From contig JAWHQI010000049.1 in NCBI GenBank assembly GCA_033032865.1, forward strand, positions 3,968,001 to 4,032,000: 64,000 bases of DNA, written 5' to 3'. Under the pieces are notes generated by a model. That model ran no database searches. It was not told where the DNA came from and saw only the letters and a list, made by a program, of their open reading frames with translations. The translations under genes and the position numbers were made by a program. This document shows, one piece after another, positions 23,246-35,744 of the stretch; positions within the stretch are counted from its first letter, which is position 1; each line of letters starts with the position of its first letter. This DNA comes from Dactylorhiza incarnata (Eukaryota; Streptophyta; Magnoliopsida; Asparagales; Orchidaceae).

Positions 23246-23760
23246 TTATTCAGAACTCGGGGGAACCAACACCTTGCTTTCAACCTCCGTCTGAGACCCT
23301 TTGTCGACAAAACTGATAGTTTTGACATAGCATTCTCGAGCCATCCGAGGATCACTTCTGACCCTAAACTGCTTTCCTTGAGCAAAAAACTTGAGGGCGA
23401 GATGAAACGTTGAAACTACAGCTCTGTTTTGGTTGAGGAGAGGTCTGCCAAAAATCACGTAATAGCTGCTAGGAGCATCTACTACCACGAATTCGGCCTG
23501 TTTGATGATCCCACCCATCATTACCGTCAGAGAAACTTTCCCTTCGACCTCTTTCTTCTCCACTGAGAAGCCATGGAGGGGCCCTTCGTTAGATAGCATT
23601 GACTTCCCAGTCTTTAGGGCTTCGAAAGTCGGCTTGAACAACAGGTTTATTGAACTTCCGGTATCCACTAGGATCCTTTCAACTGTGAAATTCTCTATCA
23701 CAACCTTGATGACGAGAGCGTCATTGAAGGGATTCCCGTGGGATGGAAGATCTTATTTGC
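23246..23760 (-). pseudogene. E4 aspartic protease region
   Basis: An open stretch on the minus strand includes VERILVDTGSSINLLF, with DTG the active site, and later VIFGRPLLNQ, the conserved flap-distal motif of retropepsins. It would cleave the E4 polyprotein. The stretch 22858-23245 to its left, between protease and reverse transcriptase, is not cleanly readable. Confidence 0.8.
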
Positions 23761-24059
23761 TGAAGATAACCACCTCCGGAATTAGAGCTGAGGTTGAGGC
23801 AGCTGAGACTTCATCTCTGAAGACCCTTGCCATGTTGGTCTTCTTAGAATATTCAAGACCTGCACCCCCATGAATGCAAAAATGTAATCCATTTTCCCCT
23901 TCGTTGTCTGCCTCTACGCATTCATAACCGATATGGAGGCTGCCGAAGAGGCCAACATCCTCCAATTCCTCACATTCCCAACCGACTTCAGCGACGGTTT
24001 TCGACTTCTTTGACTGATCTTCAACCTTATTGTTGATCAAGTCCTGGAGCTTGCCATCC

Positions 24060-25485
24060 TTGAGGAGTTTTTCTATTAGAAACCTGAGTGCCCGATAGTT
24101 TTCAGTTTGATGCCCCTTTCTGTATGGAATTCACAAAAGAGGCTTGGATTTCTAAACTTGATATCCGTTCTCATTGGAGCTCGTTTCTTAAAGAAGGGCT
24201 GTTTTTTATGATCTCTAAAATCTCTGAGATGGGTAGGGGAAGATCTGCAAAACATTCTTGTGAGTCATTAAAAGATTGTCTTGCCTGGGTAGCTGGGAAA
24301 GGTAGGATAGGGAGGTTAGCCAATGGCTGAGCTTGAACAGGTTGTTGCCATTGGGTAAGCTGCTGATGGTTGGTAGCTGGGCGATGATTGCGGAAATTCC
24401 TACCTCTGGGAGCCTGAGGTTGGTATTCTTGCCGAGTCGGCCTTTACTCTCCTTGAGGTGCTAAAGATGAAGAGTTGTTGCCACCTTGATAGGCCATATT
24501 GGAGAGACATGAGACATATTCAGGATTACAAATCTCACCCTCTATGAGCCTATTCACGATTGCGATTAACTCCTGGTAGGAACGAGGTTCCTTAGTAGTG
24601 ACCTTCAACTTCAGTGGGCCTTCTCAAAGAGCATTGATGAATGCAACTTGGAGGAGGACTGGTCCAACATCTCGGATGCCTAGTATTTCCTCCTGGAAAT
24701 GGGCAGCGAAATGTGCTGTACTTTCACTTTCACCTTGCTTGATTTTAAAAAGTGCCGCGGGGCCACTCTTCCGTTTCTTTGAGGTTGCAAACCGCAAAAG
24801 AAACTCTCTCCTAAGATCTGCAAAACAAGCAATAGACTTTGCAAGAATATTAAAAAACCCCTCCCTTGCTTCGCCTCCGAGGTATGTAACAAACAACTTG
24901 CAACGAAGAGTCTCTGATATGTTCCTCATTGACACTACAACTTCAAATGCTTGCAAGTATGAAATCGGATCATCCCTTCCAGTATAGACTGGAAGTCGGG
25001 GCTCTCTAAAACCTGTGGGAACGGGCACCCACCTAACTTGATCTATAAAAGGGGAAGGCTCTTCCCAAAGATTGACAGGGAGGGGCGCAGTGCCTTCACG
25101 AAAGTTCAAAGCTCAGGCAGGACTTCCCCGGGCAGCTTCCTAATAGAAATCCTGTCGGGCGGCGAACTCGACACCCTGTGGTGGCAGAGACGCAGCTGGC
25201 TCGGGATCCGCGCGATCAGTAACCTGACCGTGAGCAGGTTGGACAACCACTGGTGTAGCGAACTCAACAGCCGGAGGAGCTAGCCATTGGGACATCACTT
25301 CCAGAGCTTTCCCCATGGCTTCCATCTGCTTGGTGGTCTCATGCTGAGCTCGAGCAAACTCTTGACGGGTCTGCTCGATCGCCCGCTTGAAGTGTACTTC
25401 CAGATCTTCTGAGGTCGCGCGACCTGCATCTGGATGACCTCCACCGATCTGACTCCGCAACTCCCGATCTGCCATCTCAGACCAC
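24060..25485 (-). pseudogene. E4 gag, broken
   Basis: The likely start is the ATG near 25478 (MADREL), shortly after the LTR end. A coiled-coil-like stretch (HFKRAIEQTRQEFARAQHE) follows. After a stop near 25140 the Retrotrans_gag core lies in 25109-24624: PVYTGRDDP, RCKLFVTYLGGEAREGF and LLRFATSKKRK. The same core appears in E12. A knuckle of the variant form CxFHx..GHxT lies near 24085-24135, but its last Cys is Tyr. Between 24620 and 24140 the reading is poor. A further open piece (24040-23753) links gag to protease. Confidence 0.78.
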
Positions 25486-25530
25486 CGTACTTCGATAACA
25501 AATCCCGATCTGAAGGTCGCGTGTTCGTTC

Positions 25531-26082
25531 TGTTGATGTAAAAATTGCACCTCCATAACTTACACTCGAGCTCGGGGGAATACTTGGGATCGTTGGTTAC
25601 TTCGGGTCGGAGTATGTCAGATAGGAAGTGATGAAAGGATTCTGACAAGGAGATGACTCTAATTGGAAAAAGATGAAAGACTAGAGATTACAGGAAGCTA
25701 GAAGCAGACCGGGCAAAAGGGAAAGGAGCAAGCTAAAAACAAGGCCGCCTATTTCTGCAATTTGCTCAAGACTCGATCCAAAAGTCCCTTTTTAGGGGGG
25801 CCCTACCCCCCTATTTATAGGCTCGGAGGCAGCCCAAATGGGTAGCTCCTAAAATTACAGGCTGCCCGGGATTTCAGATAACTGAGTTGAGGTAAGAAGA
25901 TACCTGCCTTGTTGTGGTTGGAAGAGTAAAGAAATTCAGACCGCGCGATCTCGAAGAGGAGACCGGCAACCAAACCTGTGAATCCCATTTCCTTATGCAA
26001 GATGTCTGAACTGGGCGGTCTCAGAAGATGAGACTGGGCTATCTCCCTTGAAAAACTTATGTTGCGATCTTTTGGGCTAACA
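25531..26082 (-). repeat. E4 5' LTR (about 552 bp)
   Basis: I place the ends at TGTTGATG (25531) and GGGCTAACA (26082), which form a short inverted repeat. A minus-strand TATA box lies inside and gag starts about 50 bases beyond the left end. No second copy is in the window, so the boundaries are inferred. Confidence 0.65.
25812..25819 (-). promoter_or_regulatory. TATA box of E4 LTR
   Basis: TATAAATA on the minus strand, about 270 bp from the LTR start, points leftward to gag. Confidence 0.7.
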
Positions 26083-28975
26083 CCAAGTTAGGTCAAATTG
26101 GGTCAAAGTTAGGGCATGGTGTTTATCTTGGGGTATGGTGTTCAGAACTCATCATCATGAGTTGAAACCTTGGCCATTGGTTTAGGATCACCTAAAACAC
26201 CTCCATGAGTGATATGGGGTGGTGTGGAGGTGGTTATGTCATATGACACTAGTTTTAGCCCTAGGTGTGCATATAGAACCTTGTGAAGGCCATGTGGTCA
26301 AAAGCCCTAGAATGGCCATGGAATTTAGGGTATATGTTCATGGGGTGTGATTATACTCTAGGGAATTTTGAGAGAATTTTAGGAGTACATATTTCCCCTA
26401 AATTAGGTCATAAACCCTTTAAGGAAATTTCTTATAAGAGATATTTACATGTTCAAATGGCCTTGGATGGTGATGAAACCTTGGTAGTGCCTTTATATTC
26501 ATGTGATGGACCTCTGAATATTTTTGTGAAATTAATTAGGTGATTTAAACAGCACTTCATTCACAAGGCACTTATTTTATCTTAATCTTAAGAAATATAA
26601 TTAAGGGTCCAAAACTCTCTAGAAAAATGTGCAACTTGGTGATAAGACATTTCAGAGTACTAGGAAGCTCTGCGAAATTTAATATAAATTTTGGAGGTTA
26701 TTATCAGTAGGCTACTTCAGAATATGCTCATATTAGGATTTCTTTAGAAGATTTATTTAGGTGGTTAATATGCCTTTATAAATTCTAAAATTTGGCCTGA
26801 GAACTTTTCTGATCAATATAAATGTCTCGTAATATTCCCATAATTTTTGGACAAATATTGTTGGTGGTTGTTTCTTTAATTTCTAATTTTGGTTAAATAG
26901 TCAATATTATAATTAGAGGACAATTCATGATTGTAAAATTGTGCTAGTACTTACTGTTATTTTGGCATGATAGATTTATCCTAATTTTATGAGTGTCATG
27001 CCATAAGAATACCTTACCCTTCATGTTCATATTCATACTTGGCAAAAATTGGAGAAATTTAAATAAATGCTAAAAGGTTGAGGAAAAATATGATTATCTG
27101 GATTTAGTCTTAAAATACCATGGTAGTCCTCCAGTAAAAACCTTGTGTCATGTGGGTGAATATTTGGAGCACCTCTACTTATAAGCTTTATATAGTTAGT
27201 TTGGTCTGCGTATAGTAAAAATGTGAATTTTGGATATTTAAGGGCCTACCAAGTGGAAGTGGCATGTAGTTGGTGTACATGGTCAGGTTGAAGAGATTTA
27301 AGGTCACCAAAAAGAATTTAGGTGATGAGCGTGTGCATGGTGAGTTAAGGGTAAAGTTGTGCTCGAGATTAACGAAAGATCGTCTTTCCCTTAGCCTGTC
27401 ATAAAATGCTTAGGAGTAATTCAAGAGAAATGACAAGAAGGGTATTCTTATGGGCAGCTACCAATAACATTATGTACCTTGGAAAGGGAGCTTTGGGGTG
27501 TCATCCCAGTATAGCTCCTAGTACCATAGCGAGCCCCTAACAGGGTAATCCTCGGGAAGTCCAAGATTTACCATAAATTGTAGGGATAAGTTGATATACA
27601 AGATTAACTTAATAACCCACACACCCACACCCTGCAGTTATGAGAGGTTAGTTGGTTTGGTTTTACGAGCGGTAGGCTCAGTGGTTGATGCAGCGGACTA
27701 GTTAGTCTGGTGAGCTTGTGACTCAGTAATGCTTGTTGGTACAGACGGGTTGGTCCGGCGAGCCATTGGCTCGGAAGGTTATGATGACGGGCAGGTTAGC
27801 CCAGGGAGTTTATGGCTCCGGATATAGTAGAACATGTTTACATGTGCATGAAGGTGGTGGGTCTTCACTATTGGACGGTCGTTCACACCGACGTCAATAC
27901 GTTGACTCGGCAAGTGTGGAATTTGCACTTAGCCATAAAAGTCTAGTGGTCCAGCAAATAAGAGTATGCAGATGCTCTGCGGTTTTGCGTTGAGGCATAC
28001 GATAGGTCTAGGATAGGTAGTGTGAATACCAACCTAGAGGTGAGCGAGGCCCAACCCATCGCTTCTGTTTTCCACTACGGGAGTATCCTGGGAGTCTTGC
28101 TAACTCCAAAAAGGGGAACTAAAGGTCTGTGCGCATAGAGTCGAAGTGTGTGTGTTGCACTTGTATGAATATAGCATAAACTGCATAACTCTGCATGTCA
28201 TAGCATAAGCATTGCATTTTAACCCCTACCCCTATTGTATAAATTTGTTATGGGACTTTTTATACGATTGGACTTGCTAAACGACCCCTTGGTCTATAAG
28301 TTTGTATGGGCATTCCTATAAATCAATGGTTATTTTTTCTATTATATACACGTCTTTACTTACTATACCTTACATGTTCTTTACCCTGTTTTACTTACTG
28401 CTTCAATTATCTATATACATATGTTTAGTTATAGAATCATTCCCTATAGATTAAGCCACCTGCTATTGTTTATACCCCTTGATGTCCTCCGCTTCATCCT
28501 TCCCGCACGGTGCCTAGGAGTCACCGGGGGACGGGTGGGGGATTGTCTTATTCTTTTGACTAACGGTCGGTGGACCTTATAATTTTAGGGGACCGAGGAG
28601 ATATTGCAGCACCAGAGGCCGGTGTAGACGGAGGCGGGCCAGTCTAGTACAGGAGCACAAGTTTCAGGATCAGTCAGTGATTAGTAGTTAGCTTCCACGA
28701 GTGATCTTGTAGTAAGGACATGATGTACAGGGCATGTGCACTTTATTATTGTAACATTGTTATTTCAGTTATACCATGTGTACATTTATTATATAACATG
28801 TGATTTGTGGGCTTGAACTTATATTTGTTCGTTTATACTTTTCTTCTTCTGTGATCGATATGGCCGGCAGGATCGACATTTTGTAGTGGCGACCTTGTCG
28901 AGTGATGGTGTCACCTCAAAGCGGCGGTTCTGGGCATAAGACCCGGGTTTTCAAAAGAAAAAATGGGGTCTTACA
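26083..28975. mobile_element. E5: Del/Tekay-like gypsy LTR, right part
   Basis: This 2.9-kb stretch has no gene on either strand. It ends GGGGTCTTACA, the typical terminus of chromovirus LTRs whose other end is TGTAAGACCCC. Repeated short phrases near 27650-27830 (GTTAG, CCGGCGAGCC, GGCTC) resemble LTRs of the Del/Tekay group as I remember them. The other end is not seen; E4 seems to have inserted in it. Orientation cannot be told because the ends are inverted repeats. Confidence 0.55.
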
Positions 28976-29106
28976 GTTAGACTCACTATCACCTGCTCTT
29001 GATTATACCCCTTGTTGTCCCACGCTTCATTCCTCCCGCTCCGTGCCTAGGAGTCATCGGGAGAGTGGTGGGGGATTGGCTTAGTCTTTTTGACTAACGG
29101 TCGGTG
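28976..29106. repeat. E5 second copy of LTR end, left piece
   Basis: The sequence from 28976 repeats 28446-28553 (CACCTGCT, CGTGCCTAGGAGTCA, GACTAACGGTCGGTG) and is then cut by E6. The copy resumes at 38306. Confidence 0.75.
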
Positions 29107-29494
29107 TGTAACGGCCCAAAATGTGAAGTGACCCAATTTGTTAATAAAATGAAATAAAAGTTCGTCCCCTATGAGGAAAAAAACATATGTTTTGAAATGC
29201 ATAAGTTTTTCTAATTGTATACATCAATGAAAGAGGTATATCCTCACTTAGTCATATTTTTATGACTAAGCCCGTCGTCAAATTTTGTAGGTAACGGACG
29301 TGACTTTGGATATGCAAAACCAAAAGATCTTATTATGGTAGGTCAGAGAAGATTCGTCAAATAATATAAGGTACGAAAGTAAAATTCTTATTATGTGTTT
29401 TTATTTTGTATTCACTAGCCGCACTTCAACCTGGGACAATTGTTATGAGCATAGCTTAAATTCAAATGTATGTGGGCTCTAAATGGGGGCCTCA
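29107..29494 (+). repeat. E6 5' LTR (388 bp)
   Basis: It starts TGTAACGGCCC and ends GGGGGCCTCA, followed by the primer site. No TATA box stands out. Confidence 0.82.
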
Positions 29495-29499
29495 TAATT

Positions 29500-29511
29500 T
29501 GGTATCATAGC
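29500..29511 (+). other. E6 primer-binding site
   Basis: TGGTATCATAGC has one mismatch to the initiator-Met complement and starts six bases after the LTR. Confidence 0.78.
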
Positions 29512-30830
29512 TAGGTTTCGAAGAAGTTTGGTCATAGTGAGTACTTAATAAGCACACATGATATGATGGTGAGAAGATCGTCCATAGAAATCTAGTAATT
29601 GGGAAATTTTTTTTAATCAAAATACGTTCAAGGGTTTTGAAAGAATTCATGAAATGTTAGGACTTAAATGAAATGTACACGAACATAAAGCGAAATAACT
29701 TCAAGTAGATCTGGCTATTGTCCCTATTGCACAAATCAACACAATTGTTTCCACAAAGAAAGATCATCGTATTGTTTGCGATAGATAAACAAATATGATA
29801 AGTATAAATGAGTTGAAAAATGAATGTACTTAGAATTGGAAGAAAGATTAGATGTATATAATTGCGTTGTATCTTTTTATAATGCGAAGACGGAGGTATG
29901 TAAAATGGTTGAACACGTAACGAAAGGTGTACAAATGATGGACTCTAATTTCCTACAAGGGTCAAATGTTTATTTTTCCATAAAGATCTTGCTAAACAGC
30001 CATAGAAAAGATAAATTAAAGCGGAGAAAATAAGAAATAGTGAATGAGATGAATATACATTATAAGTTTACCTTTATCTTATATGGCATGCAGATTTAGT
30101 TTTGAGACAACGTGTTACACAAATATGTAAAAAGGAAATGGAATATGGTTACACCTGTAATTGTGTCCAAAGTACGTCATTTCAATATCATGTAAGGACT
30201 TTAATGATTGTGCAATTAGGTGATACATAATGCTATAAATGAAATCAAGACAGAGGTAAAAAATAAATGATAAAAGGAATGTGCAAACGAAATAATGTGA
30301 ATGTGGAACTACGATGCTAAGGAACAAGAAAGTTCACTGACACTCGATATATTATAGGTCATTCTGAAAGAAGTGTTACAAAGAGAGAATGATAGGATAA
30401 TTAAGATCATATGTATATGAGATACAAATTTGAATCAACAATTTATGAATATGCCAAGTAAAACGACATGGGAAGTAAATGAAACTGCTAACTGAAAATG
30501 AAAATTTATTATGATCAAAGTATGTAAAGAAGGCAAGATAAAAGTTAATTTGCTTACACGAAAATATAATGTCACATTGAAGGAAAGTTTATAAGATAAA
30601 AGTTTGTTTTAATGATTAATGTACTGAATGGTGATAAATGCTTCATGAAACACTAACTTTCTGCTAGGGGTGATTGTGGCGGATTGTCGATCGCTATAAT
30701 GTAAGAATTCGCAACCAGGGAAAGCAAGAAACGGTTTGAGAATGGAAAAGTAAGAAATATAACATATCTTTGAGAATTGTTATTGTGTCCTATTTTCGAG
30801 GACGAAAATTCCTATAAGAGGGGAAGAGTT
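29512..30830 (+). other. E6 interior, no recognisable gene
   Basis: The 1.3-kb AT-rich interior has only a 69-codon frame at 29824 that I do not recognise. The end holds the polypurine tract TAAGAGGGGAAGAG. It may be a non-autonomous element or one that lost gag-pol by deletion. Confidence 0.6.
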
Positions 30831-31147
30831 TGTAACGGCCCAAAACGTGAAGTGACCCAATTTGATAATAAACTGAAATAAAAGTTCATCCCCTATGAGG
30901 AAAAAAACATATGTTTTGAAATACGTAAGTTTTTCTAATTGTATACAATAATGAAAGAGGTATATCCTCACTTAGTAATATTTTTATGTCTAAGCCCGTC
31001 GTCAAATATTGTAGGTAACGGACGTGACTTGGGATATGCAAAACCAAAAGAACTGATTATGGTAGGTCAGAGAAGATTCGGCGAATAATTTAAGGTATGA
31101 AAGTAAAATTATTATTATGTGTTTTTATTTTGTATTCACTAGCCGCA
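30831..31147 (+). repeat. E6 3' LTR, first piece
   Basis: It matches 29107-29428 and ends TAGCCGCA, where E7 is inserted. Confidence 0.85.
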
Positions 31148-32188
31148 TGATGTAGGGATGTCCATGAGATGGAGATCGCTACGAAAATAACGCTGTCTAC
31201 GCCCTTCACGTTTAGATCTACTGCACCTACACAAGCATCTATCGTCGCAATACGTTTGCATCTAACGCAGCACATACATCACAAAGGAGGAAAGATCGAC
31301 TCTAAAATAACGATCGAAAAGGAGTCGTATTATTCCCAAAAGTTAACACAAAGGTTGACAATCCTTTTGGAGAGCAAAACCAAGGCTAGAGGCCAACATT
31401 CGCTCAAGCAAATTGGACCTACCCGATTCGGAAATAAAGAGTTCGGTAACAATGAAATCGATTTTGGAAATTTTCAACGGAGTATTTAAAAATTGCGGAT
31501 AAAACGGATGCTCAACCTCCACAAATCTAAAGCAAGAAATCACAAAGAAAGAGAGATGTTACCCAACCCGGATCTACAATCGCACAAGATATGTGGGAGA
31601 ATCACTCTCTCCACGGATCCACCTGCGTCATACCGAATTGGGCTGTAACCTTCTTCCTTGGAGTCATACCGAAGGAATCCACGCCGGAGTCGCACCGAAG
31701 AGGGGTGGAGGAAGCAATCGTTGGAGTCACTCCAACCAAGGGGGCGGCGGCAAGGAGGGAACTCCTCTTTGGCCGAAATTCTCGAGGGGAGATTAGGGTT
31801 TAATTCTTTGTTATCATAATCCTCAAAACAAGCCTCCTTAAATAGGAGTTACAAACAACACATAACCGTCCAAGATGGAGATGTAATCTCTACCATCCGA
31901 GCGGTTAAATACACACCAAATATTTTTAAAGTGCAGGAAATAAAATAGATAATTGCTTATATGAATATAAAATTATTACTCAAACATGGAATAATTTTAT
32001 ATTCATAAATATAATATAACAAAGCATAATAATTAAATAAAATAGGCCTTCAAGTGGGCTTAGCACGCCGCGGGCGGAGGTTGTAACACTGTCTTCCGTT
32101 AGCGTCAACATGGCACCGAAAATCTTTATGTCGTTGCGCTTCGGTGACCGGATCATCATCATGTAGTGGTGGAGGGGTCGCGACATCA
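31148..32188 (-). repeat. E7 3' LTR (1041 bp)
   Basis: It begins TGATGTAGGG and ends GCGACATCA on the plus strand. The tract GAGCAGGGGAGGAT on the minus strand adjoins it at 32189-32202. The pol frame runs through the first 139 bases of this LTR to 32050. Confidence 0.9.
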
Positions 32189-35100
32189 ATCCTCCCCTGC
32201 TCAAAATCATGTATCTCCGATGCGTGGTCCGAGAGATAACGGTGGAGAAGGTCGGCTTCCAAGCGTCGAAGCTCCGTCTTGAGTACCCATGAGTCGTCCG
32301 AAGGGGGGCAGTCACGCCAACGGATGAGGAAGCGGTAGGTATCACCATCAGTTGTCGCAAGTGGCTCAGCATCAAGTATCGTGACTGGAGTGATAAATGT
32401 CTTGGGAAACCTGGGAAACATGTCAGCAGTAGGAATAAAAGAATGCAACTCACCATCTGATGATATACCTGTGGGGACCAAAAGACAGAGATCATCCGAA
32501 CTACAACTCCCCAACCAATTAGAAATTTTAGTGGAGGGAGAAGACGACAAAGAAGATAACTCAAGTGGAGGCGAAACAAACAACGTCAAATCCGAAACAT
32601 TAAAAATGGGGGAGATACCCCAATCCGCAGGAAAATCCAAAACAAAAGCATTGCCACCTAGTTTCTTTATAATCCTAAAAGGGCCGGCGCGCTTTGGTGC
32701 TAACTTTTTAACGGTGCCAGATGGCAGTCGTTCGGGAACTAATCATACTAAAACCAGATCGTCGACTTTAAAGTGTGACACTCTCCTATGTAGATTAGCA
32801 TGCGCTTGATAGGACTCGTATTGAGAAGTCAAGGTAGCCCGTATACGTTCATGTAGATCATGAATTTGTTGGGTGAAGGATTGTGCAAATTAACTTGTTT
32901 TATATGTTGGTGGTAACGGAACCAAGTCAAGAGGCACCAGAGCCTTATACCCGTGAACAATCTCATTAGGTGACATACCCGTGGACCTATTCTTAGAGTA
33001 GTTGTATGCCAATAGGGCATGGGGTAGTAGATCCCACGTGCCTTTTTGATCACTCACAAGGCACCGAAGGAGGTTCCCCAAATTCTGATTGACCACCTCC
33101 GTTTGCCCGTCGGTTTGCGGGTGATAAGCAGCGGAGAATAGTAACTTCGTTCCCATCAACATCCATAAAGTATTCCAAAAACTAGTGAATTTTACATTCC
33201 TTTTCGTGACAATTGTCTTTGGCACTCCGCGATGGCTAACGACCTCTTTAAAATATAATTTTGCTATGTGAGACGCATCTTTGGTTCTAGTGCACGAAAT
33301 AAAATATGCCATTTTGGAGAACCTATCCACTACTACGAGAATAGAATCGAGGCAGCGTAAAGTCGCGGGTAGGCCGAAAACAAAGTCCATGCTCACGTCC
33401 TACCATGGTGTAGAAGGGATAGGCAAGGGTGTATATAATAATACGTTGGTTTTTGTGCCCTTAGATGCCTGATAGGTGCGACAACTACTCATTACCCTTC
33501 CCACCATCGCCTTAAGTTTAGGCCAAAAAAACTTCTCCTCAACTAACGTAACAGTCTTATCCCCACTGAAATGGCCACTCAACTCTCTGCTATGCAGCTC
33601 CCAGATGATATGAAGACGCAAAGATGACTGCGGGATGCACAACTTCCCATGCCTAAATAGATAGTCATCCTTAATAAAGAACGCAGATATAGTCATAGGG
33701 GAACTATCCTGGGCAGATAAATATGAATCCTGGAAATCTAGGCAAGTAGCGTACTCATCCTTAATGCGCTCAAATCCTACAACATTAACCTCCATAGTAG
33801 TATGCAAAATTGTAATGCGACTAAGAGCGTCCGCGACTCGGTTATCAGCTCACTTAAGGTGCTTAGGATTAAACGTGTAACATTGCAGGAAAGATACCCA
33901 CTTAGCGTGACGCAGGCTGATTTTATGCTGGCCATTGATGAACCGAAATACCTCGTGATCGGAGAGGATCACAAACTCCTTGAAGAGTAGATAGTGCCTC
34001 CAATGGTTCAAACATCGAACTACCGCATAAAACTCTCTATCGTAGTTCAAATAATTTAACTTCGTGCCAGATAACTTCTCACTAAAATAACTCATGGGGT
34101 GCCCTTCTTGACTCAAAACACCTTCTAATCCTACTCCAGAAGCATCACAAGTAAGCTCAAAGACTTTGGTTAAGTCAGGTAGACGTAAGATAGGTGCCTC
34201 AGTCATAAGCTTCTTAATGCGTTGGAAAGCATAGGTGGCGGACTTCGTCCAGGTGAACTCGCCCTTTTTCATGCAATCAGTAATGGGGACAATGATGTTA
34301 CTGAAGTCCCGTATAAAATGACGGTAAAATGTAGCTAACCCATGGAAACTACGCACCTCTCATAAAGTGGTCGGCTCGGGCCAGTCCTTAATGACTTGGA
34401 CCTTGCTAGGATCAACTCTAATGCCCTCTGATCTCACTATGTAGCCTAAGAACTCTACTTCAGGGACATAAAAAGTGCACTTCTTAAGATTAAGAAATAA
34501 TGTTTCCTTCTGCAGGGTGGAAAGAATCGCTCTGATGTGGGAGGTGTGCTCGGCAGTGGTAGTGATATAAATCAATATGTCGTCAAAGTAGACTACCATA
34601 AACCTACCCATGAACGGCCGAAAGACGTGGGTCATCATTCGCAAAAAGGTACTGGGGGCATTGGACAGCCGAAAGGGCATCACAAGCCACTCGTACAACC
34701 CATCCTTAGACTTAAATGCAGTCTTCATTCGTCTCCCTCGCAGATCCTAATATGGTGATAGCCACTCCGTAAGTCTAAATACAAAAATATAGTGGCGCCA
34801 GATAAGACATCTAAGAGGTCATCTAATCGTGGAATAGGAAACCTATACTTGATGGTAATCTTGTTGATAGCACGACTATCAACACACATCCGCCATGTAC
34901 CATCCTTCTTGGGGGCAATCAAGGAGGGCACCGCACATGGACTCATGCTAGTCCTAATGAACCCCTTCATCACCAGGTCCTCAATTTGGGCATGTAAATC
35001 CTTGTGGGCAGCAGGATGGAGTCGATAATGGGGTTGGTTGGGCCAAGAGGAGCCCGGGACCAGATCTATCGCATGCTGAATATCCCAAAGCGGGGGTAAT

Positions 35101-35204
35101 GACGATGGCAACTCCTCCGTGTAAACGTCCCTATAATCATCCAACAGTACCCGTAACTCACTGGGCAGATCATCCAAAACACTAGAATTAGGCTTCACAC
35201 TCAT
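32050..35204 (-). pseudogene. E7 pol: RT, RNase H, integrase, chromodomain
   Basis: The part 35204-34725 shows [13 protein letters not shown] and [12 protein letters not shown] one-base shift near 34730 leads into one frame kept to the end. In it come VYFDDILIY (RT active site, near 34580), CDASG and RNase H, ending near 33850. Integrase follows with a zinc region (HSRELSGH, CRTYQ with the last Cys lost), MDFVFGLP, and VTKRNVKF, where the catalytic Asp of the usual SDRD is replaced. After YHPQTDGQTEVVNQ and an MSPNEIVHG stretch, the C-terminus has a chromodomain-like block (32390-32240: YRFLIRWRDCPPSDDSW). Stops interrupt the frame near 34360, 33850, 33400 and 32890. Chromodomains steer integration to marked chromatin; this copy is inactive. 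Confidence 0.88.
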
Positions 35205-35216
35205 AAGTACTAGTGC

Positions 35217-35741
35217 CTACATCACTCCATCAAGGAACGGATCCTTCACAAACTCCTTCCTATCAACTAGACTCAACGCTTTCCTATCCATTGGGACAGT
35301 GGTGTCCTTAGCCAAAACTACTGGCTCCTTCGGGATGGTCGACCTTAATGTGATGGTTTTGCCATTGAATTTGAATTCGTGCATGTTGACTCGACCAAAA
35401 TGCGTCACATCACGGTCATACAGCCAAGGGCGGCCTAGTAACACGTGACAAGCGTCCATCGATAGGACATCACAATAAACCTCATCAGTATATGATTTGA
35501 ACGAGAGGGGAACCAGGCACCGCTTGGTAACCGGAACGGTGACCTTGCTAATCCAGGCTACTTGATAGGGGGTCGGGTGTGGTTCCGTAGTCAGGGACAT
35601 ACGTGTGATGGCGCTCTTATAAATGACATTCACACAGCTACCACTGTCGATAATCAGCTTGCAAAGCTTCTCACCACTCTTAAAGATCAGAGAAAATATG
35701 CTCATACTCTTCCAATAATCTAACGGACGAGGCGTGGTCAA
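35217..35741 (-). pseudogene. E7 aspartic protease region
   Basis: It is in the same frame as gag to its right and the first RT part to its left, divided by TGA (35745-35747) and TAG (35217-35219). The motif CKLIIDSGSCVNVI gives the active site DSG, and CHVLLGRPWLYDRDV is the conserved second motif. It would process the polyprotein. Confidence 0.82.
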
Positions 35742-35744
35742 GAT

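Larger units (their letters stand above)
17611..26082 (-). mobile_element. E4: Tat-type Ty3/gypsy element, minus strand
   Basis: From right to left: 5' LTR (25531-26082), gag, protease, reverse transcriptase, RNase H, a second RNase H, integrase, then a region with an ORF on the opposite strand. Domain order and second RNase H place it in the plant Tat lineage (Ogre/Retand and relatives). Its 3' LTR must lie beyond E3, left of the window. Pol carries many stops. Confidence 0.85.

Noticed and set aside
27733..27993. 86-codon ORF in the E5 LTR, possible host gene
   Set aside because: It resembles LTR phrase repeats and has no domain; the region ends in an LTR terminus.
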